Assembly (NCBI GenBank): GCA_036245525.1
Contig: BTPG01000007.1
Span: forward strand, 124,895,815 to 124,959,814
Reading direction: 5' to 3'
Source: Semisulcospira habei
Lineage: Eukaryota > Mollusca > Gastropoda > Semisulcospiridae
Length of the DNA stretch: 64,000 nt
Shown here: positions 45,417 through 55,547 of the stretch, piece by piece
How the letters are laid out: each line of letters starts with the position of its first letter
Numbering within the stretch: position 1 is the first letter of the stretch
Notes under the pieces: generated by a model
Databases searched by the model: none
What the model saw: the letters and a program-made list of their open reading frames with translations, nothing else
Told to the model about the DNA's origin: nothing
Position numbers and translations under genes: made by a program

Positions 45417-45851
45417 GCTAAACGTTGTGGCAGTTTCTCGGTCTCTTATCTACCAGCTCACCTAAAAGGTTACACTTAAGAACAATCACTGAGTCTTTCC
45501 TTCAGCAAATCCCTTTAAAGTGGAGGTCAAGGAAGACGATGAAATGTGATAAAATCACATATCATGACAGGCTTGACGGCTGTAGCCGCCATGGACCTAT
45601 CACTCAAAATGGCGCTCAGAATTGTTTCACTAGCAACAAATAGTTCTAAATCAGTTGTATTACAGCCCAGCAAAAATACATATTAGCAATTTTATATGAC
45701 ATAATTATCACAGAAATTCATGCCATGATTGTAAAACGTGCTTGTTGTTGCTATTTTCCCGATTTAATACGGAGCAACTTGGCCTGCGTATTAATACTAT
45801 CACTAGGAAATAACAGGAAGTGGGAAACAAGGTGAAGGTTGATGGTCAAAG
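45417..45851. promoter_or_regulatory. Probable bidirectional DRC10/TPCN1 promoter
   Basis: 435 bp separate the divergent start codons of DRC10 (45416, minus) and the proposed TPCN1 exon 1 (45852, plus). It contains a YY1-like AAAATGGCGCTC at 45606-45617, a GCCGCCATGG at about 45587, and GTTTCACTAGCAAC at 45624-45637, which matches 10 of 14 positions of the RFX X-box GTTGCCATGGCAAC expected at ciliary genes. It is not disrupted by any hairpin element, unlike most of the surrounding sequence. No TATA box is placed with confidence. Confidence 0.55.
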
Positions 45852-45915
45852 ATGGCCTCCACCTTGGACAGCCCTCTCCTAATCCGACACCAAAGAACAA
45901 GAACTTTGAGCATAA
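45852..45915 (+). CDS. TPCN1: Proposed exon 1 of TPCN1-like two-pore channel
   Basis: ATG in context AAGATGG opens 21 codons (MASTLDSPLLIRHQRTRTLS, then I) plus one base before donor GTAAGA. Vertebrate TPC1 also starts with a short Met-Ala cytosolic leader. The phase (one overhanging base) fits exon 2, which begins with two bases. The other nearby ATG (45842) gives a 25-codon frame ending at the donor and the wrong phase. The link to exon 2 across 17.7 kb is inference. Confidence 0.5.
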
Positions 45916-46289
45916 GTAAGATTTATTCTGCGTTTTATTTTTTATTGATTATTTAAGTGTCATTTTTAACATTCAGTTGAGTATTAATCACTTATTTCTG
46001 GCATGTCGTGCTTGATTGTTTCGATTTGGGTTTTGTTTACAAATGATGTTTACCGAAAGCCTGAAGAAGAATGTATTGTTAACTTTGGTCGAAAACTGGA
46101 TACGCACACAATAAGAGGACGAAAGATGAATGATGACACGCATACAGCTTTCTGGAAATTTTCACTTGAGTGGATTCCAACGCTGAGTGACAGCCAAATA
46201 AGTCACGCTAGGCCTATTATTCTCACATACTCAGAATATATGCTGCAGAAATTTGAAGTAGGACCAGGAAACCCAGACTGGCACTAACC

Positions 46290-46565
46290 AATAGCCAATA
46301 TGAAATTTCAAAGACTTCATGGATCTGCTGCCCTGGACATGCTGGAGTCCACAGCATGATGGAGCAGACCCATTCGCTAGCTAGTCAGGAATTACACAGG
46401 GCCTGCCAGAAACCTTAGAAACCATTTCCAGTTACTGAGCCAAATGCGCCACACAATTGATTACCGATCCATAGCACTAGCAGAGGTGTGGACCAAGGCA
46501 GCAGAAGTTGGGCACACTTGAAAAGACATGAAAGATCTATAATGAACCAGACCAATATTGGCACT
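46290..46565 (+). pseudogene. Second RNase H-type retroelement relic
   Basis: Plus-strand fragments read SWICCPGHAGVHSMMEQTHS (RNase H CPGHAGV-x-GNE-x-AD motif, degraded), then HTIDYRSIALAEVW and MNQTNIGT. This order resembles the C-terminal part of RNase H-bearing retroelements described in molluscs. The open stretch just before (46003-46287) may belong to it. Heavily mutated. Confidence 0.45.
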
Positions 46566-46974
46566 CTGGGAAGATTTCTGATAGTAAGTGATAGTTAGTT
46601 ATTGGGGTTTAACACCGAGCAGGTGAATAAGGCAATCTCATGGTGGGATGGGTAAAAGTCTGGCCAAGCAGACTAAGAGAAAGGTCTTTAAACATGATGT
46701 AAATGCAGTTTTAAAGTGTTCTTGGCTAAAACGTTGCACAGGTCAATCATACATGTCTATAGACGTTTTGAAGTTTATAAAAAGAGATATATAAGATATG
46801 TATAAGATTTATACAGTCTGAAGAGACTAACTCTTGTAAAACAAATTGGCTTCCTTTAGAAAGCTGAAGATTTTTTTCAGGGGAACGTCCCAAAACAAAA
46901 CCTTCAAAAAGCCTGCTGTATAGTGTTTCCGCTGTACATATCAATTAGGTCAGCACATGGTGTCAAGAAATGCT

Positions 46975-47650
46975 TTACCGAAAACAGCTCATCGCAGGTG
47001 AAGCACCAGGGGCATTCCTCCCCTTTCAGTAAGGAGTGTGACGTGTGTGGCCAATGTGAAGACGAGCAAGGACAGTCTCCTCACGGCGGATGCTGCAGTG
47101 ATGAGGTAGACCGTCTGACACTTTAGGAAGAGGTTCACAGAGCTTGTTGTCCCACTCAGTCTGCCACTCACAAGATGGCACCAATGGCAGGCTTAAAATC
47201 ATGAAAAACAGTATCAGCCTCACAGGTGCGATCACTGCAGGCACTGCGATTCTGTTGCCTTCAATGCCCACATGACCAGGAACCCAGAAGAAAATGATAT
47301 GGTAGTTTGCCATGAGATCTTAATGCAGTTTCCTGATCTGGACTAGGAGGGGGTGCTCAGTTCCTGTACTCTTCAGACCCTAAAGGGCTGACAGGGAATC
47401 AGAAATATTAAAAAGTTTTTCTCACTGCATGTTTAAGAGCAAGCAACATTGCCTGCAACTCTGCAGTAAAAAAACAGAAGAATTGTCCATGAGACGGCGT
47501 TTAAGAGGTTGTCGGGGATGGCGAGAGGAGACTGCAGTCGCAGCTACCCTTCTATGATTTCTGATGGGGATGAAGCGTGTATGGGCCTTTTTGTGTGTAG
47601 AGATCCATATTGACTGAACTGAGCTGGTTGATATGGGTATCCCCATCCTT
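46975..47650 (-). pseudogene. RNase H domain relic of a different LINE (Jockey/I-type)
   Basis: The minus strand in broken frames reads DNSSVFTAELQAM, SDSLSALQSL and FFWVPGHVGIEGNRIA, then WQTEWDNKLCEPLPKVSDG and REETVLARLHIGHTRHT. These are the RNase H catalytic region and the conserved tail found at the C-terminus of non-LTR ORF2 proteins that carry RNase H. Several stops and frameshifts; ends not defined. Confidence 0.75.
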
Positions 47651-48080
47651 CAAGGTGGTCAGTACTGGGCCTCACCATTGGGGAGGTCAGGTATTCAGTC
47701 TTTTAGTGTGTTCATGCAGGAAGAACAGATCATGTTAAGTGGTTCGGCTGTGTGAGACAAGCATTGTGGCTTCTATCCAGGAAGCAACGGTCCTCGGGCC
47801 CACGATGGCCGCAGTGGGCCCACTGTAGCCGTCTTGGGCCTGAAGACGGTTTGCTACTGGGGTAGGTACAGTACAGTGATGAAGGTAATGATTGACAGTC
47901 ACCCGAGGGATTCAGATGAGTTATCATTAACCCCATCTCAACACAAGAGGCAATACCCAGATGCAAGAGGCATAGATCCTCATGAACCCCCACAGTTGTG
48001 GGGGCTCATGTCGATCTGTGCCTCTTGCTGGCCTTACTTTGGATCCATATTCCTTGGATGAAAGAAGTTCTTTAGGAAGA

Positions 48081-48244
48081 TATAACCCATATCATTCAGA
48101 ATACACCAGTGTGTGAAATAAGTTTGACTAAAATAGTTCAAGGGTAGTGCCAGAATAGCTTGGCGCCTCCAGGCGCCTAGCTATTCTGGCACCACCCTTA
48201 AACTAAAGCCATTGGTCTATATCCTTATCTGTAAGTTCTATAAT
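48081..48244. mobile_element. Type A hairpin element, left part, host of LINEs 2b and 1b
   Basis: TATAACCCATATCATTC, stem AAGGGTAGTGCCAGAATAGC and inverse, up to the LINE 2b duplication. It continues at 52192-52248 (GTAGCATGCATGGCAGTG to ATGATATGGGTT) and ends after LINE 1b with GGGTTAA at 55561. Confidence 0.85.
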
Positions 48245-51200
48245 CTGGGCAGTGGGCAGATGTTCACATCTGCACGGGACATAGACGACCCCGGCCCCCA
48301 CTAGTCCCCTGCTGCCTTGCAGGCCTGGCCGCTTGGCTGCGGAAAGGCTAAGGGAGGAAACCCCTGACATCAAAGCCCCTGTGTCTCCGGGGAAGGCTTT
48401 TGAGCCAGAGACTAAGACAAGGACAGTCTGATATAAAACCTATGACCCGAGGACCTCGATGCCACCGTCCCAGCTTGCTAGGCCATGGCAAACGAACCAA
48501 GGGTTTAAAGGGTGGGGCCAGTACTGCGCACACTGCACTCCACCAAAAAGCTCTACCGCGCAGGCTTTAGGAAACGCCCACGGACTATGACACTGAACTT
48601 TCCAAGTCCTGTAGCGATGGGCAAGGGGCAAAACGGCAGGTGAAAGATGTCACTGGAAGCCGCAGTCTCAAACCTGCATGCAGGCGGTTCAGGATATTGG
48701 TCGCCTGATGTTGACCTGGGGATGACAACGTCACTCGGCACACCCTGAACGACCAAGCAGCCTTCTCTAGGGACAGCACTGCTTGCTCCACACGGAGAGG
48801 GGCCTAGAAAAGGTGGCCTAACCAAAGCTCATCCCCTCGTAACCCCAGTTGGCTAGCCGCGGTCAACGGGCATCTTCTCATGCGGTCAGAAAACAAGAAA
48901 AAACAATGGATCCACTTTCATGACGACCACGACCGGACTCAACGTAGCATGCTGGAACATCCGAACCATGCTCGACACAGCAGACAGCGGATGCCCTGAA
49001 CGTCGCTCCGCCCTCATTGCCCATGAATTGCGGAGGTTAAACATCGACATCGCCGCGCTCAGCGAAGTACGCCTCCCGGAGGAAGGCAGCCTCCAAGAAC
49101 TTGGCGCTGGCTACACCCTCTACTGGTCAGGCAGGCCTGCATCAGAAAGACGGCTCTCAGGCGTGGGCTTCATGGTGAAGACCCCCATTGCGACTAAGTT
49201 GGAAAACCTACCAACGGGTCACTCCGACCGCATCATGTCCATGCGCCTCCCACTGAGACACCAGCAACATGTCACCCTTCTCAGTGTGTACTCCCCAACC
49301 CTCCTGGCAGAGCCTGCAGAAAAAGACAAGTTCTACTCTGACCTGCGCAGCCTCCTGCAGAGCACCCCTGCAGACGACAAAGTCATCATCCTTGGCGACT
49401 TCAACGCCAGAGTGGGCCAAGACTCTGAAGCTTGGAAAGGAGTCCTCGGCAAGCATGGCGTTGGGAACTGCAATGACAATGGTCGCTTACTGTTGGAGCT
49501 CTGTGCAGAGCAGCAACTTGTCATCACCAACACCACTTTCCAGCAAAAGGACAGTCGAAAGACCACCTGGATGCATCCTCGCTCCAAGCACTGGCACCTT
49601 ATCGACTATGTCCTAGTGCGTCAGAGGGACCGCAGTGACGTCCTCCTCACCAGAGTGATGCCCAGCGCAGAATGCCACACTGACCACCGCCTTGTTCGCT
49701 GCAAACTCAGGCTCCGCCTCAAGCTGAAACCCAAGAAAGGCGGCCCTCCCAAGAAAAAGCTTGATGTTGCCAGCCTTCAGCGTGACGACAAGAAAGCTGC
49801 CCTTCAGGCTGATTTACAGCGCATGCTCAAAGACACAGTTGATCCAGCAGACTCCTCTCATGAAACACTCTGGGAACAACTGAAAACTGCTATTGTAAAA
49901 TCCTCTGTGGAAGTCTTGGGCTTTGCTAGAAAGAGGAACAAAGACTGGTTTGACGAAAACGACGTAGAGATCCAGGAACTTCTAGCAAAAAAAAGAGCCG
50001 CCCACCAGGCCCACCTAGCCCAGCCTTCCTGCCCTGTGAAGAAGTCTGCCTTCCGCCTCATCTGCAGCAGTCTCCAGCTCAAGCTTAGAGAGCTCCAGAA
50101 CGAGTGGTGGTCCAGACTCGCACAGAGGACCCAGCTCTGCGCTGACAACGGTGACTACAGGGGCTTCTACGAAGCACTGAAAGCAGTGTATGGCCCTAGG
50201 CACCTGGTACAAAGTCCCCTGCGAAGCGCTGATGGACAGGCACTCCTCACAGATAATACCTCCATCTTGAACCGCTGGTCGGAATACTTTCAGGACCTCT
50301 TCGGCGCTGAACGCACTGTTCAAGAAACAGTCATCCTCCAAATCCCACACCTTCCACTAAAGGTTGAATTGGACGAACCGCCCACCGCCGAAGAGACCCT
50401 AACAGCCATCCACCAGCTCAAGAGTGGCAAAGCAGCAGGCATTGACGGAATCCCGCCAGAGATCTGGAAACATGGAGGCCCAGCACTGCACAACAAGCTC
50501 CACGACCTCTTTCTCTGCTGCTGGGAAAAAGGAACACTACCAAAGGATCTCCGTGATGCAGTCATCATCACCCTGTACAAGAACAAAGGAGAGAAGTCTG
50601 CCTGCTCTAATTATCGTGGAATTACCCTGCTGTCCATTGCCGGGAAAATTCTCGCAAGGTTGCTCCTGAATCGGCTGGTACCTGCCATCGCTGAAGACCA
50701 CCTCCCAGAGGGTCAGTGTGGCTTCAGAGCCAACAGGAGTACCACCGACATGGTCTTTGTGCTGAGACAGCTTCAGGAGAAGTGCCGCGAGCAGAACAAA
50801 GGGCTGTACGTAACGTTTGTCGACCTAACAAAAGCGTTTGACACTGTGAGCAGGCAAGGTATGTGGCAGATCCTGGAGCGACTAGGTTGTCCCCCAAAGT
50901 TCCTCAACATGATCGTCCAGCTCCACGAGGACCAGCAAGGCCAGGTCAGACTAAACAGTGACCTCTCAGAACCATTCCCCATTCGCAACGGCGTGAAGCA
51001 AGGCTGCGTGCTGGCACCGACCCTCTTCACCATCTTCTTCAGCATGATGTTGAAGCAGGCCACAGTGGACCTCGACGATGACGACGCAGTGTACATCAGG
51101 TATCGTCTCGATGGCAGCCTGTTCAACCTCAGACGACTGCAGGCCCACAGGAAAACCCTAGACCAACTGATTCGTGAGCTGCTCTTCGCTGATGACGCTG

Positions 51201-52179
51201 CCCTCGTTGCACACACAGAGAGAGCCTTGCAGCGCATTATGTCCTGCTTCGCAGATGCTGCCCAGCTCTTTGGACTTGAGGTCAGTCTGAAAAAGACAGA
51301 GGTCCTTCATCAGCCGGCACACAAGGAAGAGCATCGCCCTCCCCACATCACCATCGGCGAGTCCGAACTGAAGTCTGTACACCAGTTTACCTACCTTGGC
51401 TGCATCATCACGTCAGACGCCAAGCTGGACAAGGAGCTGGACAACAGGCTGGCAAAAGCGAACAGTGCTTTCGGGCGACTATTCAAGCGGGTGTGGCACA
51501 ATCAACAGCTGAAAAAAGGCACCAAGATCAGCGTGTACAGAGCTGTCGTCCTCACCACCCTGCTGTACGGTTCCGAGTCCTGGGCCCTCTACCGCAGCCA
51601 ACTACGACTCCTCGAACGCTTTCACCAGCGCTGCCTGCGTACCATCCTCAGCATTCACTGGAGTGACTATGTCACCAACGTCGAGGTCCTTGAACAGGCA
51701 GAAACTGTGAGCATCGAGGCTTTGCTGCTGCGGACACAGCTTCGCTGGGCGGGGCACGTCTCCAGGATGGAGGATCATCGCCTACCCAAGATCACACTGT
51801 TCGGCGAGCTCGCCACTGGACACCGAGACAGAGGGGCACCAAAGAAGAGATACAAAGACGGTCTCAAGAAGTCGCTTAGTGCCTGCCAAATCGACCACCG
51901 CCAGTGGTCTTCGCTTGCTGCGGACCGTGACACCTGGCGCTCCACCATTCACAAGGCAGCCGTCTCCTTTGAGGACTCTCGCAGAGCTAACCTTAAGGAC
52001 AAGCGGCTTAGAAGAAAAAACAGAGTTGTCGTAACTCAGAACCCTGACCAGACCTTCCCCTGCAGCCACTGCGGTCGAACCTGCCTGTCCCGGATTGGCC
52101 TCCGCAGCCACGAAAATGCCTGCAGACGACGTGGGCAAGCCCTATAGAATCTTCGTTCGCGAAGTCAAGCCAAGAGGGG
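48245..52179 (+). mobile_element. LINE family 2 copy 2b, full length and intact
   Basis: Target duplication AAGTTCTATAAT at 48233-48244 and 52180-52191, inside a hairpin element whose right part resumes at 52192. About 675 bp of G+C-rich 5' leader precede the single ORF; the 3' UTR is only about 32 bp. 1.07 kb longer in coding than the 2a fragments and with no frame damage, so a young, potentially active copy. Confidence 0.93.
48920..52147 (+). CDS. LINE family 2 ORF: endonuclease-reverse transcriptase with C-terminal zinc finger, 1075 residues
   Basis: Residues about 7-240 are an APE endonuclease (NVACWNIRTMLD, ALSEVRLPEEG, GDFNARVGQDSEAWKG, DHRLVRCKLRL). The reverse transcriptase lies about residues 490-790: KAAGIDGIPPEIW, NYRGITLLSIAGKILA, QCGFRANRSTTDMVFV, VDLTKAFDTVSRQG, GVKQGCVLAPTLFTIFF, LLFADDAALVAHTE (catalytic pair), FTYLGCIIT. 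Then the LRWAGHVSRMEDHRLPK block. The last 35 residues form a zinc-finger-like CSHCGRTCLSRIGLRSHE...C (C-x2-C-x12-H-x4-C), probably nucleic-acid binding. First ATG used; MTTTTGLNVACWN starts right at the endonuclease. Confidence 0.93.
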   Translation: MTTTTGLNVACWNIRTMLDTADSGCPERRSALIAHELRRLNIDIAALSEVRLPEEGSLQELGAGYTLYWSGRPASERRLSGVGFMVKTPIATKLENLPTGHSDRIMSMRLPLRHQQHVTLLSVYSPTLLAEPAEKDKFYSDLRSLLQSTPADDKVIILGDFNARVGQDSEAWKGVLGKHGVGNCNDNGRLLLELCAEQQLVITNTTFQQKDSRKTTWMHPRSKHWHLIDYVLVRQRDRSDVLLTRVMPSAECHTDHRLVRCKLRLRLKLKPKKGGPPKKKLDVASLQRDDKKAALQADLQRMLKDTVDPADSSHETLWEQLKTAIVKSSVEVLGFARKRNKDWFDENDVEIQELLAKKRAAHQAHLAQPSCPVKKSAFRLICSSLQLKLRELQNEWWSRLAQRTQLCADNGDYRGFYEALKAVYGPRHLVQSPLRSADGQALLTDNTSILNRWSEYFQDLFGAERTVQETVILQIPHLPLKVELDEPPTAEETLTAIHQLKSGKAAGIDGIPPEIWKHGGPALHNKLHDLFLCCWEKGTLPKDLRDAVIITLYKNKGEKSACSNYRGITLLSIAGKILARLLLNRLVPAIAEDHLPEGQCGFRANRSTTDMVFVLRQLQEKCREQNKGLYVTFVDLTKAFDTVSRQGMWQILERLGCPPKFLNMIVQLHEDQQGQVRLNSDLSEPFPIRNGVKQGCVLAPTLFTIFFSMMLKQATVDLDDDDAVYIRYRLDGSLFNLRRLQAHRKTLDQLIRELLFADDAALVAHTERALQRIMSCFADAAQLFGLEVSLKKTEVLHQPAHKEEHRPPHITIGESELKSVHQFTYLGCIITSDAKLDKELDNRLAKANSAFGRLFKRVWHNQQLKKGTKISVYRAVVLTTLLYGSESWALYRSQLRLLERFHQRCLRTILSIHWSDYVTNVEVLEQAETVSIEALLLRTQLRWAGHVSRMEDHRLPKITLFGELATGHRDRGAPKKRYKDGLKKSLSACQIDHRQWSSLAADRDTWRSTIHKAAVSFEDSRRANLKDKRLRRKNRVVVTQNPDQTFPCSHCGRTCLSRIGLRSHENACRRRGQAL

Positions 52180-52248
52180 AAGTTCTATAATGTAGCATGC
52201 ATGGCAGTGTAAAAATTTGAAGCTTTAAGCCTCAGTATGATATGGGTT

Positions 52249-55200
52249 CCTCGCGCTGGGACCATATACGGCGTTGAGGCGCGTCCCCTGGGTGGTGGAT
52301 AGGGGGTCCCTCGTGAGAGGGCTGCACCGAATGAAATAAGGTGCCGTGAACCAACATGGTCTAAGGGAAGGTGACCCCGACAGAAAACCCCTGGTCCTCC
52401 TAGTAAGGGGGTTGGGCGTGGGGGTAGCTTCCCCACCCTGCAAAAAAGGAAATAGCTACAAAAACGCAGACGAAAAGACTAACAGTAATTCCTTTCCTGG
52501 AGGAGGAAGGTTCTTCTACTAGAAGACTTATGACGTCCTGTGGTGAAAGCCGGAAGTCTTCGGAAGCCACAGGACCGAGCCGCCTCTCTCTATCCAGGGA
52601 TACAACCATGGGCACATGGAACGTCAAGACCATGTACCAGAGCGGCAAGGCCGCCCAGATAGCAGCGGAAATGCAAAAGTACAACCTTTCCCTGCTAGGC
52701 ATCAGTGAAGCCAGATGGACGCAGTCTGGCCAGAAAAGGCTGTTAAGTGGGGAGATGATTCTGTATTCAGGTCATGAAGAGGAGAATGCCCCCCATACAG
52801 AAGGAGTAGCACTCATGCTGTCACCAGTGGCACAGAGAGCGCTGATGGGCTGGGAACCTCTTGGGCCAAGAATTATAACAGCAGCCTTTAGAACCAAGAA
52901 AAAGCTCAAGCTGAACGTCATCCAGTGTTATGCGCCCACCAATGACAGTGACGAGGAAGAGAAACAAGAGTTCTACGACCGACTCCAGAGTGCCGTGGAC
53001 AAATGTGCGGAGCGAGACATCACCATAGTCATGGGCGATTTTAATGCCAAAATAGGGGAGGACAACACCGGATACGAAGAGGTGATGGGGAGACAGGGAC
53101 TAGGCTCGGAGATGAGTGAGAACGGGGAGAGGTTTGTAGACTTTTGTGCTCTAAACCGACTTGTCATTGGAGGCAGCATCTTCCCACACAGAAGAATACA
53201 CAAAGCAACTTGGGTCTCACCTGACCATACAACAGAGAACCAAATAGACCATATCTGCATTAGCAAGAAATTTAGAAGATCCTTTCAAGATGTTCGAGTG
53301 AGGAGGGGAGCAGATGTCGCCTCAGACCACCATCTTCTTACCTTAAGAATGAAGCTCAAGCTAAAGAAAAGCCGCACAGAGACAACAAGAAGACAGCGCT
53401 ATAATGTAGGCCTCCTGAGAGAAACTGGAGTTAGAGAAGAGTTCAAACTGGTGCTGTCCAACCGGTTTCAAGCACTACAGGAGCTAGTAAATGAAGAGGA
53501 GGCGGTCACCACAGAGCAGCAGTGGAAGGCAGTTAGAGAGGCGCTGAACTCAACCTGCAAAGACACTGTAGGGTTCAGGAAACACCACCACAAGGACTGG
53601 CTGTCGGCACAGACCTTGAAGAAGATAGAAGCGAGGAAGCAGAAGAAAGCAGCGGTCAACAACAGTCGCACGAGAGCAGCCAAAGTAAGGGCACAGGGGG
53701 AATACTCGGAAGCCAACCGCGAGGTGAAGAGGAGTATCAGGGCAGACAAGAGGGCCTACACAGACAGCCTGGCAGCAGAGGCAGAAAAGGCAGCAGGCAG
53801 CGGCAACATGAAACAGCTCTACGACATTACCAGAAGATTGTCGGGTAAGTATGGCCATACAGAAAGACCAGTAAAAGACAAAGAAGGCAAGCCTATTGCA
53901 GACAGAGCAGACCAACTCGACAGATGGGCTGAGTATTTTGAAGAGTTACTGAACAGACCTAGCCCACCCGACCCCCCCGACATCCAGCCGGCAGAGACCG
54001 ACCTACCCATCAGCTGTGACAGACCCAGCCGGGAAGAGATCAGAAAAGCAGTGGCATTTTTGAAGAATGGCAAAGCAGCAGGGCCAGATGGCATCCCAGC
54101 GGAGTCTCTGAAAGCAGACCTAGAGACAACAGTTGAGATGCTGTACCCACTGTTTGGAAAGATCTGGGAAGAGGAGGTGATGCCAGCTGACTGGAAGGAG
54201 GGGTACCTAATCAAGCTTCCCAAGAAAGGCGACCTCAGCAAGTGTTCCAACTACAGAGGAATCACCTTGCTGTCAGTACCAGGAAAGGTCTTCAACAGGA
54301 TCATCCTAGAGAGAATGAAGAGCTCCGTTGACCCCCAGCTGAGAGACCAGCAAGCAGGATTCAGGAAGAACCGATCATGTACAGACCAGATCGCCACTCT
54401 CCGCATCATCGTGGAACAGTCTCTGGAGTGGAGCTCCCCGCTGTACGTCAACTTTGTGGATTATGAGAAAGCATTTGACAGCGTGGACCGAGAGACTCTG
54501 TGGAAACTCCTACGACACTACGGTGTACCCACAAAGCTCGTCCGCCTGATCAAGAGCAGCTATGATGGCATGACATGTCGCGTGATCCACGAAGGGCAGT
54601 TCACCAGAGAGCTCCAGGTCAGAACTGGTGTCAGGCAGGGGTGTCTGCTGTCTCCGTTCCTCTTCCTACTGGCCATAGACTGGGTCATGAAGATGACCAC
54701 AGAGCACAGACGAAGTGGAATACAGTGGACACTGTGGACACAGCTTGACGACCTCGATTTTGCAGACGACTTGGCATTACTGTCCCACACTCATCAACAA
54801 ATGCAGGACAAGACCACGAGGCTTGCTGACATCTCGTCCCAAGTGGGCCTCACCATTCACAAACAGAAAACAAAGACAATGAGGCTGAACGCAACCAGGG
54901 AAGAACCAGTCTTGCTTGCTGGCACCCCGTTGGAGGAGGTGGAGTCCTTCACCTATCTCGGGAGCATCATAGACAAAAAAGGCGGCACTGATGCAGATGT
55001 CAGAGCACGAATCGGTAAAGCCAGAGCAGCCTTTCTCCAGTTGAAAAAAGTGTGGAGTTCCAGAGAGCTGTCACAACACACCAAAGTCCGGATTTTCAAC
55101 TCCAATGTAAAAGCAGTTCTCCTATATGGAGCAGAAACTTGGAGATTGACAAAAACCACAGTCAACAGAGTACAGACCTTCATGAACAGTTGCCTTAGAA

Positions 55201-55547
55201 GAATTTTGAAAATCCACTGGCCAGAGAAGATCAGCAACGTCAGACTCTGGGAGAGAACAGAGCAGATAACAGCAGAGAATGAAATTGGGCGAAGAACTTG
55301 GGGATGGATCGGTCACAGTCTGAGAAAGCCAGCTTCCAGTATCACTAGGCAGGCATTGTCATGGAACCCCCAGGGAAAGAGGAAAAGAGGTAGGCCGAGA
55401 AACTCCTGGCGTCGAGACCTCCAAGCAGACATCAAGAGACTGGGAACCACCTGGCGTAGAATCGAAGGAGAAGCACAGGACAGGAGTTGCTGGAGGTCTC
55501 TCGTCGACGGCCTATACCCGGGTAGGGGTGACAGGCGTAAGTAAGTA
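52249..55547 (+). mobile_element. LINE family 1 copy 1b, full length and intact
   Basis: Target duplication ATGATATGGGTT at 52237-52248 and 55548-55559. A 281-bp G+C-rich 5' leader, one ORF, almost no 3' UTR, and a short GTAA-repeat tail: this plan (single APE-RT ORF, very short 3' UTR, short tandem-repeat end) is that of the RTE group of non-LTR elements. Exact clade is not certain without a tree. Inserted at the right end of the same hairpin element that holds LINE 2b. Confidence 0.93.
52530..55544 (+). CDS. LINE family 1 ORF: endonuclease-reverse transcriptase, 1004 residues, intact
   Basis: Residues 27-260 are an exonuclease-endonuclease-phosphatase (APE) domain (TWNVKTMYQSGK, SEARW, GDFNAKIG, DQ-to-H motif SDHHLL), which nicks the target DNA. 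A linker rich in Lys and Arg follows. The reverse transcriptase occupies about residues 500-800: KAAGPDGIPAES, NYRGITLLSVPGKVFN, QAGFRKNRSCTDQI, YVNFVDYEKAFDSVDR, GVRQGCLLSPFLF, LDFADDLALLSH (catalytic aspartates), FTYLGSIID. The C-terminus has the family's GWIGHSLRKP and KRKRGRPRNSWRRDL. The start at 52530 is the first ATG; MGTWNVKTM at 52608 is an alternative. Genomes often label this family 'craniofacial development protein 2-like', which is a misnomer. Confidence 0.93.
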   Translation: MTSCGESRKSSEATGPSRLSLSRDTTMGTWNVKTMYQSGKAAQIAAEMQKYNLSLLGISEARWTQSGQKRLLSGEMILYSGHEEENAPHTEGVALMLSPVAQRALMGWEPLGPRIITAAFRTKKKLKLNVIQCYAPTNDSDEEEKQEFYDRLQSAVDKCAERDITIVMGDFNAKIGEDNTGYEEVMGRQGLGSEMSENGERFVDFCALNRLVIGGSIFPHRRIHKATWVSPDHTTENQIDHICISKKFRRSFQDVRVRRGADVASDHHLLTLRMKLKLKKSRTETTRRQRYNVGLLRETGVREEFKLVLSNRFQALQELVNEEEAVTTEQQWKAVREALNSTCKDTVGFRKHHHKDWLSAQTLKKIEARKQKKAAVNNSRTRAAKVRAQGEYSEANREVKRSIRADKRAYTDSLAAEAEKAAGSGNMKQLYDITRRLSGKYGHTERPVKDKEGKPIADRADQLDRWAEYFEELLNRPSPPDPPDIQPAETDLPISCDRPSREEIRKAVAFLKNGKAAGPDGIPAESLKADLETTVEMLYPLFGKIWEEEVMPADWKEGYLIKLPKKGDLSKCSNYRGITLLSVPGKVFNRIILERMKSSVDPQLRDQQAGFRKNRSCTDQIATLRIIVEQSLEWSSPLYVNFVDYEKAFDSVDRETLWKLLRHYGVPTKLVRLIKSSYDGMTCRVIHEGQFTRELQVRTGVRQGCLLSPFLFLLAIDWVMKMTTEHRRSGIQWTLWTQLDDLDFADDLALLSHTHQQMQDKTTRLADISSQVGLTIHKQKTKTMRLNATREEPVLLAGTPLEEVESFTYLGSIIDKKGGTDADVRARIGKARAAFLQLKKVWSSRELSQHTKVRIFNSNVKAVLLYGAETWRLTKTTVNRVQTFMNSCLRRILKIHWPEKISNVRLWERTEQITAENEIGRRTWGWIGHSLRKPASSITRQALSWNPQGKRKRGRPRNSWRRDLQADIKRLGTTWRRIEGEAQDRSCWRSLVDGLYPGRGDRRK

